Positions 5,584 to 8,929 of a stretch of 8,929 nucleotides of DNA are shown here, piece after piece (the stretch's first letter is position 1; each line of letters starts with the position of its first letter). The notes beneath the pieces are model-generated. The model ran no database searches. It worked only from the letters and a program-made list of their open reading frames with translations, and was not told where the DNA came from. This DNA comes from an uncultured Ruminococcus sp. (lineage in GTDB: Bacteria > Bacillota > Clostridia > Lachnospirales > Lachnospiraceae): the NCBI GenBank assembly GCA_900555215.1, contig USKR01000032.1, forward strand, positions 1 through 8,929. Reading direction: 5' to 3'. A program made the position numbers and the translations under genes.

Positions 5584-6747
5584 TTATAAAGAAGCAGTGA
5601 GGATCTCAACAATATCTTTTTCTGTCAGCGGAGCGTATGCGTTCTCCAGACCTTCGTTCACTGCGATGTGATGCGCCATTTCTTCGATCCGGCTCTCATC
5701 GATGCCCACTTCTTTCAAATGCATAGGAATGCCGATGGATTCAAAGAACTTATAGGTCTCTTCGATCGCCTTGTCCGCGATCTCATATTTATCAAGGCTT
5801 TTATCAATCCCGAACACATTGACTCCGTATTTCACAAAGCGGTCCACGGTTCTGTCACTCAGGATGTGCTTCATCCATCTTGGCGTGAGGATCGCAAGTC
5901 CCTCGCCGTGGGTAATATCATAGTAAGCGCTGAGCGCGTGCTCCATACCATGGCAGGGCCAGCCGGAAGGACTGTTTCCGAGAGACAGGATTCCGTTACA
6001 GCCGTATGTGCAGCAGAGCATCAACTCAGCTCTCGCACGGTAGTCTTCCGGATTTTCCAGAGCGATCTTTGTATTTTCCATCAGGCTCTTCAGCTCTGCC
6101 TCGCAGAATCCGTCGTTCAGCAGAGTCGTGTCCTCGGCGAAATACTGTTCCATTACATGATTCATTGCATCCGCGCAGCCTGCTGCCGTCTGCTTTTTCG
6201 ATACAGTAAATGTATAGGCAGGATCAAGGATCGAGCAGACAGGGAACAGATGCGGATCCATATAGCCGATCTTATCATTGGTTTCTGTCCTGGAAATCAC
6301 TCCACCGCAGTCATACTCGCTTCCGGTCGCTGCCAGTGTCAGGATATCCACGATGGGCAGGGCGTCCTTTGCCATCACTTTATATGAGATCAGATCCCAC
6401 GGATCGCCGTCATATTTCGCGCCTGCGGCGATTGCCTTCGAGCAGTCAAGCACGCTGCCGCCTCCGACCGCAAGGATCGCTTCGATCCCGTTTTCTTTGC
6501 AGATGCGGACGCCATCCAGAACGCTGGGATCGTATTTTGGATTGGGCTGAATGTCCGAAAGCTCATAGATCTCAAATCCGGCAAGCAGTTCTTTTACCTT
6601 GTCATAAAGTCCGCTCTTCTTGATGCTTCCGGAACCGTAGGTCATAAGAATCTTCTTCCCGAGAGGCTTCATTACTTCAGGCAGATTGGAGATAACTCCT
6701 TCTCCGAAAATAAGTCTGGTCGGTGTCTGATAATCAAAGTTTTGCAT
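5584..6747 (-). CDS. Iron-containing alcohol dehydrogenase, BdhA/YqhD-like
   Basis: Cytoplasmic group III alcohol dehydrogenase that reduces aldehydes to alcohols with NAD(P)H. The 387 residues are the normal length. The dinucleotide motif GGGS is at 95-98 with D101. The four metal ligands of the family line up as D193, H197, H266 and H280 (segments CADAMNHVMEQ and CHGMEHALSAYYDITHGEG), so the enzyme looks complete. The start ATG has AGGAGG at 9-nt spacing. It follows the MerR regulator by 19 nt on the same strand, so the two are an operon. The substrate is unknown: butyraldehyde in fermentation, or toxic short aldehydes such as methylglyoxal in detoxification; the partner regulator favours the latter. 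NADPH versus NADH use cannot be decided. Confidence 0.92.
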   Translation of the reverse strand: MQNFDYQTPTRLIFGEGVISNLPEVMKPLGKKILMTYGSGSIKKSGLYDKVKELLAGFEIYELSDIQPNPKYDPSVLDGVRICKENGIEAILAVGGGSVLDCSKAIAAGAKYDGDPWDLISYKVMAKDALPIVDILTLAATGSEYDCGGVISRTETNDKIGYMDPHLFPVCSILDPAYTFTVSKKQTAAGCADAMNHVMEQYFAEDTTLLNDGFCEAELKSLMENTKIALENPEDYRARAELMLCCTYGCNGILSLGNSPSGWPCHGMEHALSAYYDITHGEGLAILTPRWMKHILSDRTVDRFVKYGVNVFGIDKSLDKYEIADKAIEETYKFFESIGIPMHLKEVGIDESRIEEMAHHIAVNEGLENAYAPLTEKDIVEILTASL

Positions 6748-6766
6748 GTCTGTTTTCCTCCTGTTT

Positions 6767-7171
6767 TTATTTATGCTGAGAGTGGTCAGGCTTCTCTGCC
6801 TCCTCCCATGTCAGCTGCCCGGTTTCCATGGCGATCTGGTAACGCCCGATCTTATAATTCAGACGTTCCAGCGTTTCATTTATCTTCCGGCGCTGGTCCA
6901 GTGCATCCCTCTGCGCGGCGAGCAGCTCTAACCGGGCAGGGATAGTAGAATCCCCTTCTTTAAAAAGAGTCAGGTATTCGATCAGAGCTTCGATCGGAAG
7001 CCCTGCCGAACGCATGCATTTGGCCTGTTCCACCCAGCCGATATCCTCCTCCTGATAGTCACGGATCCCGCCCGCTGTCCTTGTCACCGGCGGAATTGCT
7101 CCGACACGTTCATAATAACGCAGGGTATCCGCGGGAATATCATATTTTTCGCTGACCTCTTTTATTGTCAT
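6767..7171 (-). CDS. MerR-family regulator, AdhR/NmlR-like, with Cys52
   Basis: This 134-residue DNA-binding protein has an N-terminal winged helix-turn-helix (1-45, with DIPADTLRYYERVGAIPPV) and a C-terminal coiled-coil dimerisation helix (about 75-125). It lacks the metal-binding cysteines of MerR or ZntR. Its only cysteine is C52, in WVEQAKCMRSAGL. A cysteine at this position is known in Bacillus AdhR as the sensor of formaldehyde and methylglyoxal, and nearby residues (IRDY-EEDI, AGLPIEALIEYLTLFKEGD) are also typical of that group. The Shine-Dalgarno AAGGAG precedes the ATG by 8 nt. It is first in an operon with the alcohol dehydrogenase and is preceded by a promoter with the 19-bp spacer these proteins act on. 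Likely autoregulated activator of an aldehyde response. The ligand is inferred. Confidence 0.9.
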   Translation of the reverse strand: MTIKEVSEKYDIPADTLRYYERVGAIPPVTRTAGGIRDYQEEDIGWVEQAKCMRSAGLPIEALIEYLTLFKEGDSTIPARLELLAAQRDALDQRRKINETLERLNYKIGRYQIAMETGQLTWEEAEKPDHSQHK

Positions 7172-7205
7172 GCCAATTCTCCTTTACATTGCCCGCATAC
7201 ACTCA

Positions 7206-7247
7206 TGCCTGTCTTTCATTTTTCACATCGCATAGATGTACCAGGCA
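7206..7247 (-). other. Nested inverted repeats in the merR-type leader
   Basis: TGCCTG (7206-7211) pairs with CAGGCA (7242-7247), and inside it ACATC (7225-7229) pairs with GATGT (7235-7239). They lie in the roughly 98-nt untranslated region of the regulator mRNA. No T run follows. Function, if any, is unknown. Confidence 0.3.
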
Positions 7248-7275
7248 GCTTTATCAAATGCTCTGCTGTAAACCG

Positions 7276-7307
7276 AGCATACACCTTGGAGTTCATTCTA
7301 AGTCAAG
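7276..7307 (-). promoter_or_regulatory. MerR-type promoter and operator of the regulator-alcohol dehydrogenase operon
   Basis: On the minus strand -35 TTGACT (7306-7301) and -10 TATGCT (7281-7276) are 19 bp apart, two more than normal, which is the hallmark of promoters that MerR-family proteins untwist to activate. A dyad CTTG (7307-7304) and CAAG (7288-7285) straddles the spacer. Transcription would start near 7269. The stop codon of the upstream exporter gene is 32 bp away, and no terminator is seen between them, so some read-through is possible. Confidence 0.75.
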
Positions 7308-7338
7308 CATTTTCAAACTTTTTTCAAATTTTTCGGAT

Positions 7339-8268
7339 TCAGCCGCCTTTTCCTTCGGAGATCACGCCTTCCCCGGACGTGCACTTCTTCCCTGGGAGCT
7401 GTGCCAGGAGCACTGCCGCAAATACCAATGCACAGCCAAACAGTTCCCTGCCTGACAGGTGTTCTCCCAGGATCACCCATCCGGCAAGAACGGAGAATAC
7501 GGACTCAAGGCTGAGAATCAGGGACGCCACAGTGGGATCCGTATTTTTCTGCGCAATGACCTGCAGGGTATACGCCACGCCGCAGGAGAGCACCCCCGCA
7601 TAGGCAAGGGGCATCCACGCCGCCAATATCTCTCCGATCTGAGGCTGTTCCTGCACAAGCATGGGAACCGCGCACAAGATCCCGCATACAAAGAACTGGA
7701 TGCAGGACAGACACACACCGTCCACCTTCGGCGCAAAATAGTCGATCACAAGGATATGTACGGAAAAAACAATTGCGCATAAAAGCACAAGGAAATCGCC
7801 CTTTGATATAGAAAATCCGTCCGTGATGCACAGAAAATACATGCCCGCAACAGCAAGTCCCACGCCGATCCACACTTTCACCCCTGCCCTCTTCCCGAGG
7901 AACAGCCCCAGGAGCGGAACGATCAGAATATACAGCGCCGTGATAAATCCCGCCTTTCCCGCTGTTGTATACATAATGCCGATCTGCTGGAGAGAACTCG
8001 CCACGGCAAGCGCGGCGCCGCAGCAGATGCCGCCGATGATTAGCGTTTTCCGGCTTCCCGCCGGGGTTTTTGTCTTCTTGCTTTTCCTGTCCTGCCTCTT
8101 CAATATGAAAATAACAGGCAGCAGCACGATCCCGCCCATCACACTTCGGATTGAATTAAATGTAAACGGGCCCAGATAGTCCATGCCCACGCTCTGCGCT
8201 ACAAAGGCGCTGCCCCAGATCAAGGCGGTCAGCGCCAGAAGAAAATTATTTGTTGATTTATGCTTCAT
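7339..8268 (-). CDS. DMT-superfamily (EamA) membrane exporter
   Basis: This 309-residue inner-membrane protein has about ten hydrophobic segments in two homologous halves, the EamA layout. Features include the first helix LLALTALIWGSAFVAQ, the half-one end TTAGKAGFITALYILIVPLLGLFLGKR (split here across residues 101-127) and the half-two end with PTVASLILSLESVFSVLAGWVILGE (245-269). A basic loop RKSKKTK (61-67) lies between helices 2 and 3. The start ATG overlaps the stop of the aroE-like gene by 4 nt (ATGA), with only a distant GGAG 11 nt upstream, so translation is likely coupled. Family members export amino acids, metabolites or drugs, and the substrate cannot be read from sequence. The neighbour suggests an aromatic-pathway compound, but that is speculation. 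Confidence 0.9.
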   Translation of the reverse strand: MKHKSTNNFLLALTALIWGSAFVAQSVGMDYLGPFTFNSIRSVMGGIVLLPVIFILKRQDRKSKKTKTPAGSRKTLIIGGICCGAALAVASSLQQIGIMYTTAGKAGFITALYILIVPLLGLFLGKRAGVKVWIGVGLAVAGMYFLCITDGFSISKGDFLVLLCAIVFSVHILVIDYFAPKVDGVCLSCIQFFVCGILCAVPMLVQEQPQIGEILAAWMPLAYAGVLSCGVAYTLQVIAQKNTDPTVASLILSLESVFSVLAGWVILGEHLSGRELFGCALVFAAVLLAQLPGKKCTSGEGVISEGKGG

Positions 8269-8929
8269 TGAAAAAATTTCTCCATCACTTCCTGTGCCGG
8301 CATCTCTTTTCCCGTGAATAATTCAAATGCAGCCGCCCCCTGCCAGAGAAGCATGCCGATTCCTCCCACAGCTGCACGGCATCCAGCCTCTTTTGCCTTT
8401 TTCAGCAGCAGGGTCTCTTCCGGATTATAAACCACATCCGCAACCACAAGATCTCTGTGAAGGAATTCCACCGGAACAGGGAGCACATCTTCCAGCGGAC
8501 TCATTCCCGCACGGGTGGCATTGATCAGAATATCACTTTCCGCGATCGCTTTCTTCAATGCAGCGTTATCATCCAGATCATCAATATACACTTTCCCGAT
8601 ATTCGGAACCGCTTTCCCGATCTTTTCTACCGTCTTTTCTCCATTGGCATAGAACTCATCCTTCCGGTTGAAAATAGCGATCTCACTCACTCCGTCCAGA
8701 GCCGCCTGGACCGCGATCGCGGTCGCCGCTCCGCCTGTGCCGATGAGAACGATCTTTTTACCTGCAATGTCAATCCCATGTTCTTTTAAGTTTCGCACAA
8801 AGCCGGTCCCGTCTGTGATATGACCGGTCATCGTACCGTCCTCCTCAAAGACAACGGTATTGCATGCTCCCACCAGCTCCGCTGCCGGGGAAAGCCTGTC
8901 CACGAGCTGCGCTGCTGCTGTTTTGCACG
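8265..8929 (-). CDS. aroE: Shikimate dehydrogenase (AroE/YdiB-like), C-terminal 220 residues; 5' end outside the window
   Basis: Catalyses the reversible NAD(P)H reduction of 3-dehydroshikimate to shikimate in aromatic amino-acid synthesis. The visible part opens at the window edge with CKTAAAQLVDRLSPAAELVGACNTV, whose Lys (8922-8924) matches the catalytic lysine of the family. The catalytic Asp is in HITDGTGF. The Rossmann motif IGTGGAATAIAV is followed by FNRKDEF, which is closer to the YdiB-type quinate/shikimate enzymes (Asp after the arginine-lysine pair) than to the NRT of strict NADP-dependent AroE. The C-terminal GIGMLLWQGAAAFELFTGKEMP is typical. An internal GTG at 8901-8903 is not the start, since conserved sequence continues upstream. 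It overlaps the following exporter gene by 4 nt. Confidence 0.92.
   Translation of the reverse strand, partial: CKTAAAQLVDRLSPAAELVGACNTVVFEEDGTMTGHITDGTGFVRNLKEHGIDIAGKKIVLIGTGGAATAIAVQAALDGVSEIAIFNRKDEFYANGEKTVEKIGKAVPNIGKVYIDDLDDNAALKKAIAESDILINATRAGMSPLEDVLPVPVEFLHRDLVVADVVYNPEETLLLKKAKEAGCRAAVGGIGMLLWQGAAAFELFTGKEMPAQEVMEKFFQ

Noticed and set aside
5668..6387. Plus-strand 239-codon open frame inside the alcohol dehydrogenase gene
   Set aside because: It is antisense to a complete conserved enzyme with intact metal ligands, has no plausible start signals and no recognisable motif.
8901..8903. GTG as the start codon of the shikimate dehydrogenase
   Set aside because: The upstream in-frame residues CKTAAAQL continue the conserved catalytic-lysine region, so the gene is cut by the window edge and the true start lies beyond 8929.
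1..8929. CRISPR arrays, tRNA or rRNA genes
   Set aside because: No regularly spaced repeats and no tRNA cloverleaf or rRNA-like sequence was noticed on either strand.

Overview
The window looks like chromosomal DNA from a low-to-moderate GC Clostridia, most likely a gut Lachnospiraceae. This is an inference from several things: an AddAB-type rather than RecBCD-type recombination nuclease, strong AGGAGG ribosome binding sites, clostridial-type NADPH/NADH butanol-dehydrogenase-like and AdhR-like genes, and an Lsa/CplR-like ABC-F protein. I could not run any search, so the genus is not established.

Layout. Bases 1-1845 (minus) are the N-terminal half of addB, with an extended -10 promoter just upstream. 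An intact IS4-family insertion sequence occupies 1957-3530. It has 14-bp perfect terminal inverted repeats, a 9-bp target duplication (AGCATTCTT) and one full-length transposase on the minus strand. Beyond it a plus-strand promoter (TTGACA, 17 bp, TGcTATCCT) starts a leader of about 387 nt in front of an ABC-F ATPase gene (3965-5464) of the antibiotic ribosomal-protection type. The leader carries two tiny ATGA-overlapping ORFs with ribosome binding sites right at its 5' end, several hairpins, and an intrinsic terminator 76 nt before the ABC-F start codon. That is the architecture of ribosome-mediated attenuation. A strong hairpin (5521-5552) separates this gene from the convergent minus-strand block.

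The minus-strand block, in transcription order from 8929 downwards, is: aroE-like shikimate dehydrogenase (5' end outside the window), a 10-TM DMT/EamA exporter overlapping it by 4 nt, then a MerR-family regulator and an iron-dependent alcohol dehydrogenase. The last two form an operon behind a typical MerR-type promoter with a 19-bp spacer and a CTTG/CAAG dyad. The regulator has a cysteine at residue 52, as described for AdhR/NmlR-type aldehyde sensors, so the pair reads as an aldehyde-responsive detoxification or redox-balance operon.

The most interesting parts are non-coding. They are the dual-uORF attenuator leader of the ABC-F gene, the IS landing 12 bp upstream of that gene's -35 box without damaging it, and two control-like elements inside the IS: an 11-bp inverted repeat that can mask the transposase start site in read-through mRNA, and a perfect DnaA box near the right end.
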